NCBI GenBank assembly: GCA_028554755.1
Contig: JAPTOF010000024.1
Coordinates: forward strand, 5,905,001 to 5,969,000
Length of the DNA stretch: 64,000 bases
DNA from: Cordia subcordata
Taxonomy: Eukaryota; Streptophyta; Magnoliopsida; Boraginales; Cordiaceae
Reading direction: 5' to 3'
The notes beneath the pieces are model-generated. The model had not been told where the DNA came from, searched no databases, and saw only the letters and a program-made list of their open reading frames with translations. Made by a program: the position numbers and the translations under genes. Below are positions 33,951 through 43,440 of this stretch, piece by piece; the stretch's first letter is position 1; every line of letters starts with the position of its first letter.

Positions 33951-35890
33951 AAGAAGGTCAATCTTTCAACTTTACATGTGTTTTATCATTGCAGTTATGA
34001 TATATTATATATGTTCATAACTAATGTTTTCGCTTGTCAATTATTTGTAGAGTTATCCAAGGATGGTGGAGCAACAAACCCTTCACTTGCTGCTACTTTC
34101 TCTACATTTTAGTTAGGGTGTTTGAAGAAGTTGCAACCTTTTAGTTTTATGAATGTGACTGTATCAATAGTTTAAAAAGGTTGTATAACTAATCAAGTAG
34201 TAGGTTATCTTCCTTTTATTTTCATGTTATGTGGTGAATTTGGACTTTGATGCTAATGTAGGAGTTTTGAGTTAAATATGATTGTCAACTATGTTATTTA
34301 AATCATGCATGGGAGAATGATTAATAGGGAGTTAGTTAACATGCGTACATCTGCAAATTATTCCTTCATTATTTTGCTTTGTTGTTTTGTTAGATTTTTA
34401 ATCCTAATATATATTACTTATGTCTGTATTTACATTTTTGTCGATATCTGTACTTCAATGATCTATTTTTGTTATAGCATTTTCCACTAGTTCATCTATG
34501 TAAGTGTACAAGTTGAAACAGTAGCTCAATTTGGTGTTATTTTTCTTCTTTTTGCCCTGGGATTGGAATTCTCTATAGCTAAGGTTGGCTTTCTATTTCA
34601 TGCACTGAATTTAGAAGGTTTGTCATTTGATATTATGAAATCTAATATATCATATCTGTAATCGCACTTCACATTGTTCGAGCAGATTGCTTTGGTAGGA
34701 GGACTGCTCCAGATTTTCCTTTTCATGTGTTTGTGTGGGATAATGGCATATGTATGTTAATTCTCTTCCTTCTTTGCATAGATAACATATAATTTGCTAT
34801 TAAGTATTATGCTTTATAGTAATGCTTTCGTGGTTTGACTGATATTGTTTGTACAACTATATGTCAGCAACATCCAACAATTAGTCTGAGTTTTTTGGCT
34901 ATCCATATTTTAGACCGGCAAACTTTGCAGATACAACCCCTATTGAATTTTTGTAGTGCCTTTCTTTTCCTTCCTGTCATAGTATCTCTATTTTGAGTTG
35001 GCCTTGGATTCTAATTATTGTTGCATCCTGCATCCTTCTTGTAGTTGTGTGGTGGTGAAGCATCTGAAGGGGTTTTTGTTGGTGTCTTCCAATCAATGTC
35101 TTCAACTACAGTGGTTTATCATGTTGATTATTGGTCCTCCATTGACTAAATTCATATTTGATAGTTGACACAAGTTCTGCTACCAAAAGCCCAATGCTAC
35201 TGCTAGTTTAATTTAGGCATGAAGGGGAAACTTTACTTCAACCATCTCTATCTGTCTAGTTCTATTTATATTACTTTTCCAATCTCTTACAAGCTTAGCA
35301 TTAATTAAATGATTATCCTGAATATCCTCCTTTTGACAACTTCTTAAATTTACAAGATATTGTACTTTACCAAAATGTTAATGAAATTGGGAAATTTGTT
35401 GACTATCATGAAGCTTTATTCTAGTCATTGATGGTGCTAAATATTTGATCTGTATTTTATCTGGATTGTAGGTTTTGATGGAAAAGAATAGCATTAGCAA
35501 ACTTCATGGGCAGGTTACTTAAAGTTCCAAGGGCCTCGATTTGAAATTTTAGAAATTGAAGCTATTCCAAAGTTCTTTGCTATTTGTTTTCCTTTGCTAT
35601 CAGTTGCAAATTATTTCTGGAATTAGTGGAATAAGCAAAAAAGTTGAGGATTATAGCAAATTTTTGTTCTAGTGGAACTTGTCTAATTTTTACTCTCTGG
35701 CCTACGTACCTGCAACATTCTTACTTTCTATATTGAAGATGTGTTTACATATCTCTTAATTAGGCTAGATGAAAAGATCTTCTCTCTTTTGTAACTAAGG
35801 CCAAAAGATATGATCATTTTTATGTTTCTCCTAAAAGCATATATATCTAGGGAACATGAATGATATCTGAGAGGAAGCTATATATGAAAC
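33951..35890 (+). other. hAT 3' region: non-transposase, partly intron-like DNA
   Basis: About 1.9 kb of T-rich sequence without transposase similarity. It looks like plant intron or UTR DNA and leads into the MYB3R-like exon at 35,896, so part of it was probably captured with that exon. A poly(A)-like 3' end of the transposase transcript may lie near 34,100-34,200. The ORF at 34,305-34,490 is not recognisable. Confidence 0.45.
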
Positions 35891-35895
35891 CTTAG

Positions 35896-36021
35896 GTGGC
35901 ACAATCACTTGGATCTAGCAATTAGGAAAGATGCGTGGACTCAAGAGGAGTCAATGCTATTCTATTACCATCAAATATATGGGAACAAGTGGGCAAAAAT
36001 TGCGAGATTTCTACCTGGAAG
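35896..36021 (+). pseudogene. Captured exon of a MYB3R-type (three-repeat MYB) gene
   Basis: A 126-bp block bounded by a splice acceptor (TTAG, 35,892-35,895) and a donor (GTATCT, from 36,022) has no stop in the coding frame. It encodes 'WHNHLDLAIRKDAWTQEES' and then 'YHQIYGNKWAKIARFLPGR', about 41 residues. This is the end of MYB repeat R2 and most of R3 as found in plant R1R2R3-MYB proteins (consensus 'RERWHNHL.P.I.K.AWT.EEE', 'YGNKWAEIAK.LPGRTDN'). Substitutions at 'LFYY' and 'ARF' show drift. No other MYB exon was recognised inside the element. It was presumably acquired from a host gene. Confidence 0.9.
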
Positions 36022-36309
36022 GTATCTACTTTAGATTAAAAAACACTTTCACTAAAACTAGATATTTATATGGTGGACTGCGTATTATTCCTTTATTACC
36101 TTAATTTAGGGACCCTAATTCTTTAGGTTTCCATCTTATTTGGTTAATTCGGTTATTAACCGAAATCGATCCAAAAATAAATCGATTCTCAAAATTCGGT
36201 TCTTCTTATAATTCGGTTCGGTTTCGGTTCTTAAAATATTTAAATTTCGATTTTCGGTTAATTCAGTTTCGGTTAATTCGGTTCGGTTATGACCGATTGC
36301 TCAGTTCTA

Positions 36310-36317
36310 CTCAGCAC
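36310..36317. other. hAT target-site duplication CTCAGCAC, right copy
   Basis: Exact repeat of 30,421-30,428. Confidence 0.95.
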
Positions 36318-37285
36318 TGAATAGTCGGCATTTTTGTTAGACCAGCTTATAGCTAAGGACAACGTTTAAGTAGTGCTCGATTATTTTAAGGTCTGTCCTT
36401 GTCATGTTAGCGGGATCCCAGGCAAATATATTAGAATTTGAAGTTAAGAATTCAAAAATACCTTGTTCGATTTCCTTTGTTTGCTCAGCTGCGAGGAAAG
36501 TTTTTTGTCGAGCTGAAGAATCTCAAAAACCAAAAGCTCCTTAGCTAGACTTCCTCTCCAAGGGTCATCTTTGAGTAGTTCCACCATCATGTTTTCGATC
36601 TTTTTCTGATCATTCTTTGGTTTTAATGCTACGACATAGCACGCTCTGGCGTCGTGCTGATTTCCCCTCATAATAATTACTCTTTCTCTAGTCGAGAACT
36701 TTCATGATAGGTTGACATTATGGCCCCTCAATTGTTAAGGCTCCCCATCTGACGATTCCATTGCTTGTGCTTAGGTAGTTAACCACCGCAAAATCTACAA
36801 GGAGATCAACGTACCTATCTCCATCCCCGATGCAAACGAGGAGACTGATCACTTTTTCAGTCCAAACCTTATTACAAGAGAAGTTGATCAGTTCGTGCTT
36901 CAATAAAGTGAGCATGGCTTGATCCAGCTTTAGCCATTCAAATGCTGCATAGTACAACATGTTGGCTACACTGCCAGTGTCTACTAATATCCTACACACT
37001 TCATAGTTAGCCAAAATAACTGTAATAATAAGAGGGTCATCACGATTTACTGGGATTCTGATTAGATCCTTACTGGTGAAGATGACATCCTCCATTCCCC
37101 TCATCTTGCACAATGGAGCAGCTTGTAATGGACAGACGTAGATGTTCCTTTTGTTGGCAAAATCTCCTCTAAGCGCTAGTCCTTCTCAAATCATGGTAAC
37201 TGTGCCAAGTACGTTCTTCGCTCTTCTCAGACTACAAAGGCATTCTTCTGGAGCCTCACCCTGCCATTTATCAAACTATGTCAAT
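36318..37285 (-). pseudogene. H1 pol: Tat-type aspartic protease and linker
   Basis: The frame 37,113-36,718 reads 'DVIFTSKDLIRIPVNRDDPL', then 'TVILANYEVCRILVDTGSVA' with the active-site DTGS codons at 36,970-36,981, then 'NMLYYAAFEWLKLD' and 'VVNYLSTSNGI'. It ends in 'RWGAL', typical of Tat proteases. The linker frame 36,671-36,444 contains 'MRGNQHDARACYVVALK', the standard sequence after the Tat protease ('GDQ..AR.CY'). Gag-side sequence continues beyond the solo LTR at 39,339. Confidence 0.88.
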
Positions 37286-39333
37286 TGATGTGATAGTTTT
37301 GTGTGCTTGTGCATTGCATGTATATACTTGTTTTGAAGTGTTTTGTACTTCATTTGGTGCATTAGTATAGCATTTAGGTCATACTTGTGCAAATTAGAGT
37401 TTACACGTTCATAGTTGCAATTAAGACTTAAATGCTACACTAATGTTCATTTATTGCTTGTTTTAGGTAAGATTCGGAGAGATGATTGGAATTTGATTGA
37501 TGGTATTTGGGATGTGGATTAAAACAAAGGTGTTTGGGGCTTAAAGGCTTAGAAGATGCATTTGGAAGTGGCCGGGTGAATGAAGGAGCGACAGAGCCCA
37601 ATGGGAGTTAAATTCAAAGCTTACAAACAAAGAAGGACATGGAAAAATTTTGGACATGCTTTAGGGTGCAAAGGATGGCTTGGAGGTCCCTGGAAGCGAT
37701 ACAAAGCCATGGAAAAAAATGGTGCGCAAATCGAAGCCAAAACGAGCAAGATATGAACATTTTATTGTCAAGATTGGTCGACCTCCTGTCAAGGCCGGTC
37801 GACCAGCCAAATCAGAATCTTGGCCAATTTAGGCCGGTTGACTTAGCCCCAAGGCCGGTCAACCGGCTGGTCCCCCGGCCTTGCACATTGACAACTCGAT
37901 TTAAGCCATTTTTTAAAATTTTTGCGAGAGAACACCAACTATTTCATACCCATTTCCATAAACCTAAAATCCACCTAAACCCACCTTACACACTCACTTC
38001 TAAACACAAAAACACCTTGGAATCAAGCATCTAAGAGGATTAAACACAGGATTTGGGCATAACTCATGGATTGTAAAGCATCAAGCATCTAAGAGGATCA
38101 AACACAGGATTTGGGCATAACTCATGGATTGTAAAGCATGGATTTGGATAGAAGGGTATCTGTCTTTCATCCCAAATCTAATTATGTATGATTAGAGCTA
38201 TGTAGGGTGATTATTCTTGTATTTATAGATTGATTACTACCCTTTTGTAATGGGCATTTGATGGATATATATATGTATATATGTATATATATGTGTGCTT
38301 TATGCTTAGGGTTTCAAAGGTCATTTTACATACATGTCTATACGTTTGTTGAAATACCTCAATGATGTTGCATTTGTATATTGAAGTCTATTTTGTTATT
38401 AACCATTTCTAAATCACTGTACTGGCATGTCTATGTGTTTGTGTGGTGATTACATTAAGTAGGTATGACTATTTACATGTCTATGTGTGTGTTAGCATAT
38501 TAATAGCATAAATAGCTTCTATTGCTTACATGTAAGTTGCTATTACTTAAATTGCTGTAATCTAAGTCTGTCTAGGTGCTTAGTAGTAGGATAGGCCGAT
38601 ATATCCTCAAATTCCATGCCCTAAATGCATGTGCTTTTCCTGTTATTGTTAATTTCCACTATTGTGACGACGATCGATGGTGCACAACTAATGGCTATCC
38701 TAGATCGAGTCTCCCTTAGCTTTAATCCAACTAACGGGTTTTAGGGTAGGTTAGTCGACCTTAGATGGACTAGGTCTTGGCTTTAAACCTAGCCAACATC
38801 GGGTTAGATCGATTTGACTCACCTAGTACCTTAATTAACTCGCCTTAATGCCTAGTCCATAAGGGCTATGTTGTAGCTCTAGGTAGACGTACCAAGAGAC
38901 GGACCTGCATCAAGTCCTAAGGGTTCCATTAGGAGGTTAATTAAAGGTCTAGACAACACCAACCAAGTATATCCATCAAGTATCCCTAGATAGCCATAGT
39001 AATCATCCATAGGCAAGACGTAATCAACCTAGTCCCCATTTTCACGTGTTAGATTCCCTTAGATCGCTTAATTCCCCCATTTCACACATACACACACCTT
39101 TTATTTCCTTGTCCTTAACTTAGATTTATCTTTTTCAAACTCCCTTCAATCCTCAAAACCAAAAAAAGTAGCAGTTAAAACCCCAACACGTAGCTCTTTA
39201 AGGCTCACATAACTTAGGACACCACTCACATTAGGCTTCCCCATGGATTCGAACCCGTACTCACACACATCATACTACACACGACCTATGCGCTTGTGGG
39301 CTATTTAGGCTTGTGCTCATGAATAGCATATCA
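37286..39333 (+). mobile_element. Solo LTR of an Athila-type family, 2048 bp
   Basis: It starts TGATGTGATAGTTTTGTG and ends AATAGCATATCA, with TSD TCAAT on both sides (37,281-37,285 and 39,334-39,338). Its start and end resemble the Athila-1 LTR in element orientation ('gcattagtatagca..', 'gcgcttgtgggct..aatagcatatca'), so it is a related but different family. It contains GTCGACC-type palindromes at about 37,774-37,870, a TA/TG microsatellite near 38,262-38,292, and a 58-bp tandem duplication at 38,023-38,138. It interrupts H1 between gag and protease. Confidence 0.9.
38023..38138. repeat. 58-bp tandem duplication, two copies
   Basis: 38,023-38,080 is repeated at 38,081-38,138 with a single difference (gatt versus gatc). 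So near-perfect a repeat inside an older LTR means the duplication happened late. Confidence 0.95.
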
Positions 39334-39338
39334 TCAAT

Positions 39339-40761
39339 CTACTGTTCCTTATTTGCAACTCAATCTCATCTTTTAGATTTTGACATTCAATTATGGTGTG
39401 GCCATAGTCCTTGTGGAAATAGCCATATTTATTCTTATCCTTTTTGGCAAGATTACCCTTCATCTTCTCAGGCCACTTCACGTCCCGTTCATGCTTCAAG
39501 GCCACTAACACTTCAGTCTACGAGGTATTCAGGTTTGTGAAACATCGAAAGCCTCCTAAATGCAATCGGGTTCTCTTTTCTCTACTTTAAATCCACCCAA
39601 TCTTTATACGACTCTTGTTGTTTTTACTTCTACTTTTCTTTGTTCTTCTTTGTCTCATACTCTCTTTCTGGTTCCATTTTTTGACAATATCATATCTTCT
39701 ACTAGGATATACTTTTCTACCCTGGCCATTAAGTCAGTCAGTGAAGTAGGTCTCTTGTTAGAAGCTAGATAATTTATCATCTCGAACCCCACAGATAAAA
39801 GCTTCCATTGCTATTGAATTAGCCAAAGTCAGGCACTCACAAGGTCACCTCGTTGAATCTTTTAGCAAATGCCTAAAAAGTTTCACCGCTCTGTTACCTC
39901 ATACTAATAATAGATGTTGATGATTTAGGTACTATCTTCCTGCTAGCAAATTGGTTCATAAAGGCTACTGCTAACTACTTGAAATAGTGGATTGAATGTG
40001 GTAGTTGTTCATCGTACCATGTTCGGGCAAAATCCAATAGTATAGTAGGAAACGTGTTGAATCTAGCAAATTCAGTGGCATTGTAGAACAACATCTTGTG
40101 ATTGATCACCAAAATGTAATCGGCAGGATGTTCAAAATCATCATAATATGGCAACTTCAAAATATCAAATTCTCTTATCACCTGTTCCTTAATGATATCT
40201 TCCGACAATGGGCTATTAGCAAGTTCCTCTACATTTATAGCCTGGAAAGGCCACGGGTTAGGAATGAGTTGCATGTAAGTTGTGGTTGTCATTAGAGGTT
40301 TGGTAGCCATGTCCCTTGACATGATGACTCTTCTTGCATATCCAATGGTGGTTGATGGGTGGGGTTGCTGCATGTGCATAAGGATTTTGGTATTTGTCTG
40401 TTGAGTTGGGCTTGGAAAAAAGGAAAGTGTATGGTTGAGTAGATGGTTGGGTTTGTGAAGAGAAGATTTGGTTCATACAATTTTGAATGTTGGAAAACAT
40501 GTTAGCTATAGCCATCATTTGCGTTGGTGAGCAAGGTGGCAGATCTATGTTTGTTGGCTATGTTGGCCTTGAAGACGACAGAGCTAAGGTAAAGGACTAA
40601 GTAGTGGGATCCTGTTGATGTCTTGACAGTTGAGGGTGATTTCGAAGAGGCGGTGAGCGAGGTCTAAGTGGTGATGTATGTCGTGTTTGTTGTTGCTCGC
40701 TAGTTTCATCTTCTTCTCTGACATAAGACTCGTCGACAACTTGGCTACAGGTAATAGCCAT
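39339..40761 (-). pseudogene. H1 gag, Tat type, broken
   Basis: The ATG complementary to 40,759-40,761 begins 'MAITCSQVVDESYVREEDE'. The middle region (40,518-40,258) reads 'MFSNIQNCMNQIFSSQTQ'. The Gag core (40,379-39,975) contains 'EQVIREFDILKLPYYDDFEH', 'PADYILVINHKMLF' and 'FPTILLDFARTWYDEQLPHS', the retrotransposon Gag fold. The C-terminal part before the solo LTR has 'KYGYFHKDYGHTIIEC.NLKDEIE', a Tat-type CCHC-like finger whose first Cys is now Gly. Stops and frameshifts separate the parts. Confidence 0.87.
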
Positions 40762-40791
40762 ATGGACTCAATAAGAATATCAAGTCGATAT

Positions 40792-40809
40792 TTCCCACAG
40801 ACGGCACTA
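40792..40809 (-). other. H1 primer binding site
   Basis: The complement reads TAGTGCCGTCTGTGGGAA, close to the TGGYGCCGTCTGTGGGAA site conserved in Tat-lineage elements. It precedes gag by about 30 bp. I did not assign the tRNA. Confidence 0.75.
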
Positions 40810-41290
40810 ATTTTGATCCTACAAAGAGTCAGATAATCTCCTTGTTGCCGTGTTCTGACGTACATGACCCACAAAACAAAGAAAGGTAGGCACCGGTGTA
40901 GTACCGACCGAAGAGCCCCCAACACCTAAGTCAGTGTTGTCCTCTTTGGGTAAATTTAAGGATGGAATAAAGCGTCTAGAGTTAAGTTACCTATTTGGGT
41001 GTAGAGAGGCCCTTTTTATTGTTTGATAGTGAGGGACGCATGTCATCTTGCGTGGATGAATGGGTGGCCATTGATCTGGCTGTAGACATGGACAGGAAGA
41101 GCCCTTGGGTTGATCAGCTGGGCTAGGTCTGGAGAGGTCTTATTGGGAGATCCGAATAAGGTCGGTGGTGTTTAGCTAATCTTGTATCAAAGAGGTTAAA
41201 ATTTTTTACTTCTCTCATTGCAATTTACAAAAAAGAGTTCTAAAAACTCTTTAGACAAAGTGGCTTCACTATTTTTGTTATTACTCTTAC
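40810..41290 (-). repeat. H1 5' LTR, outer boundary uncertain
   Basis: On the minus strand this ends next to the PBS. It contains the conserved end-of-LTR sequence of Tat elements ('ctgacttaggtgttgggggctc'-like, 40,890-40,960), and upstream a T/A-poor transcribed region. The partner 3' LTR is absent, so neither exact start nor TSD can be set. The AT-rich DNA beyond about 41,290 looks like flanking sequence. Confidence 0.55.
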
Positions 41291-41634
41291 TTGAATAACA
41301 ATTATAATAAAAATAAATAAAATACTAAAATATAATAATTAAAAATAAAAATAAACTTAAGTTCTAAATTTAATAAAATTAAAAAAACACATAAAACACA
41401 ATAATTTATAACTAAATTAATTTAATTAATAAAAATGAGTAAAAAGAAAATAATCTAAATAAATAACAATTTAATTAAAAGCAATAATTTAAATGTTTAA
41501 TGATGTAATAATAATTTTAATTTTTATATTAATAGTAATTTATTAATTTTTAATGCAACTTAATGAATTTTCATTTATATCATGTAGAGTAAAATTATAG
41601 TACATTATTATATGTTTCAAACGTCGTTTTAGTA
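41291..41634. other. Very AT-rich intergenic DNA
   Basis: Long A/T runs with few G/C. No gene or repeat recognised. Confidence 0.5.
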
Positions 41635-42082
41635 ATGTATAAGTAAAATACATTTTACCCCTGTATTCTGTGAAAGTCGCATAAAACTCTCTATGTTTTC
41701 AAATCTCTCTGATAAATCCCTGTAATTTGAAAAATGTTTCACATTAATCCCGTCATTAGTTTTATTATTAAAATTAACGGAGCGTAAAACCACAACTAAA
41801 ATATTATATTTTGACTTGTTAATAACGAAAAAGCTCAAGTAAATTGGTGCAAATTTCCCCTTCTGATTTTAAAATTGGTATGAATTTTCCCCTTTGATTT
41901 GAAAAATAGTGCGAAATGCCCTCTCTGGTTTTGAAATTTGTTAACTTTGACAGAAAAACTCTTGATGGGGGCCAATGTGTAACATTTTTTAAATCACGGG
42001 AGTTTATCAATGAGTTTTAAAAATATTGGGGGCTTTATGCGACTTTCACAAAATACAAGGGAGTAAAATGTATTTTATGCAT
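41635..42082. mobile_element. MITE-like element with long terminal inverted repeats (about 448 bp)
   Basis: The left end (41,635-41,690) and right end (42,020-42,082) are inverted copies: both contain AAAATACATTTTAC..., then 'tgtattytgtgaaagtcgca', then 'taaa'. About 45 of 50 bases match. No coding capacity. The target duplication is not clear, so a superfamily cannot be assigned. Confidence 0.8.
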
Positions 42083-42319
42083 TTAGACAACTAACTGTAA
42101 CTTTAAAATGTAAAACTAAACATCATTTCATTTAATAAAAATTTGTTTTATACAAAAATAATCAAATGTATTTCCTTTTTTATCAAAAGTTGTTTTAATC
42201 AAAAGTTCATTTTAAAAAGGCATTTTTTATAAAGGGTCTTTTCAAACTGAAAGTCAAACCAGCTCTTAAACATGAGGCCTTAAGACAATGATATACTACG
42301 AAATATCTACACAATTAGG

Positions 42320-42576
42320 TAGGGTAATTTGTACCCAACCCCACTATAGTTTATTGTAAGTTTATGTCACCCCCTTGTAGTTTCAAAATAAACATAGGAC
42401 TCCTCTGTGGTCTTAAAATGTAAGCACACATGCCACAAAAAATAGTCACAACACCTCTCTGTGGTCCTTAAATGTTGAGCACATATGCCCTTAAAATGGG
42501 TGTTGTGCCTATTTTGGAATTATAGGGGTAACATATACTTCTAATATACTATAAGAGCATTTGGTACAATTTACCT
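42320..42576. mobile_element. Second small inverted-repeat element (about 257 bp)
   Basis: The ends 'agggtaatttgtaccc' and 'ggtacaatttacct' are inverted repeats of about 15 bp. Internally there are related, partly palindromic blocks ('ctctgtggtc.ttaaatgt' occurs twice). No ORF. It may be a MITE. The flanking duplication is unclear. Confidence 0.6.
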
Positions 42577-43357
42577 CATTAAGGAATTGTTCTTTCTTTG
42601 CCAATTGAAAATACTTTTTTTTTTGTTCAAATTTTCTTGACTTGTTGAAAATATATTTTCTTCATTTCCAGCTAATAGTTTTCATTGACCGAAACATGTC
42701 TTTCATTTAATTAAATTCTTTGGTATTACAACTAGAAAATAAAAATAAATATATTTTACCAACCAACAAATGGAGATTTAAATACTTTGTATCTAAGATA
42801 TGCACGTACTGTTTCAATTCAAATCCAAAACTTGAGGATTGTTAAGAGATTCTAGTATTTAAGCTTAAGAAATAACTATTCGTGCTTTAAATTCATCGAT
42901 CCAAAATGATTAATTCAAATTAATACTTAAATCTTATGACACCCTCTACAAAATAACACCCTTGCAATTTATTCCATTAATATGAGATGTTATACATAGT
43001 AATATCCTATTTATTTCTCTACTAGTATTATTCAGGTCATACAAAATACCCAAAGAATATAGTAATTCCCCCAATTGTAAAATAATTTTCATTTGATAGA
43101 AATATTTCAAAATGTATTGCTAGAATAGGGAAAAACAAGGAGATGCAACCATTAGAGAAGAGGCATTTATAGATGCCTATTCTCGAAATGACGTGCATGT
43201 ATATGTGTCTATTCATGAAACAATGTGCTTGTTATGTCAAAATCTACAATATTAGGCAAGTGATTTATGTTGGCAAATCAAGAAAAATATTAATAACTGA
43301 TTAAACTATCCAAATTTTTAGTGTCATTTCATGATGCCCTTTCGAATTATTTCACCT
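42577..43357. other. AT-rich intergenic DNA upstream of the YUCCA-like pseudogene
   Basis: No gene seen. It probably contains the old promoter of the downstream pseudogene. Confidence 0.5.
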
Positions 43358-43365
43358 TATATATA
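43358..43365 (+). promoter_or_regulatory. Candidate TATA box of the YUCCA-like pseudogene
   Basis: TATATATA lies about 83 bp before the conserved start of the protein at 43,441, a normal distance for a plant TATA box plus short leader. It argues that the ATG at 43,384 is too close to be the true start. Confidence 0.45.
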
Positions 43366-43440
43366 GACATATGAGCCAAATCATTGTATTTGTGGCATTG
43401 GGTTAGCACATCACACAACCAAAGTGAAAAAATAAAATTG

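Larger units (their letters stand above)
30429..36309 (+). mobile_element. hAT DNA transposon, 5881 bp, with captured gene exon
   Basis: Termini are TAGGACTGAGCA (30,429-30,440) and its inverted form TGCTCAGTTCTA (36,298-36,309), 11 of 12 matching, flanked by perfect 8-bp duplications. Both ends hold dense CGGTT/AACCG motifs (30,460-30,600 and 36,140-36,300), typical transposase-binding subterminal repeats. Inside, on the plus strand, are a BED-finger exon, a hAT transposase with stops, and about 1.7 kb of non-transposase DNA that includes a MYB3R-like exon. It interrupts H1 between protease and RT. Excising it joins the H1 frame at the duplicated CTCAGCAC. Confidence 0.95.
15067..41290 (-). 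mobile_element. H1: Tat-lineage Ty3/Gypsy retrotransposon, split by nested insertions
   Basis: Remaining pieces, in element order on the minus strand, are: 5' LTR (about 41,290-40,810), PBS (40,809-40,792), gag (40,761-39,339), protease (37,285-36,318), RT N-terminus (30,428-30,267), RT/RNase H/integrase (18,981-16,963), integrase C-terminus (15,650-15,067). The 3' LTR is not visible; it lies beyond the Athila-1 junction and was probably deleted. Tat-lineage features are the protease 'ILVDTGS.ANMLYY', the RNase H 'FEFRATNNE.EHE.LL.G' and the integrase 'RFSSIAYPKANGQVEVTNR'. Removing the inserts restores reading continuity at each junction, which shows that this is the host and the oldest layer. 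Confidence 0.88.
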
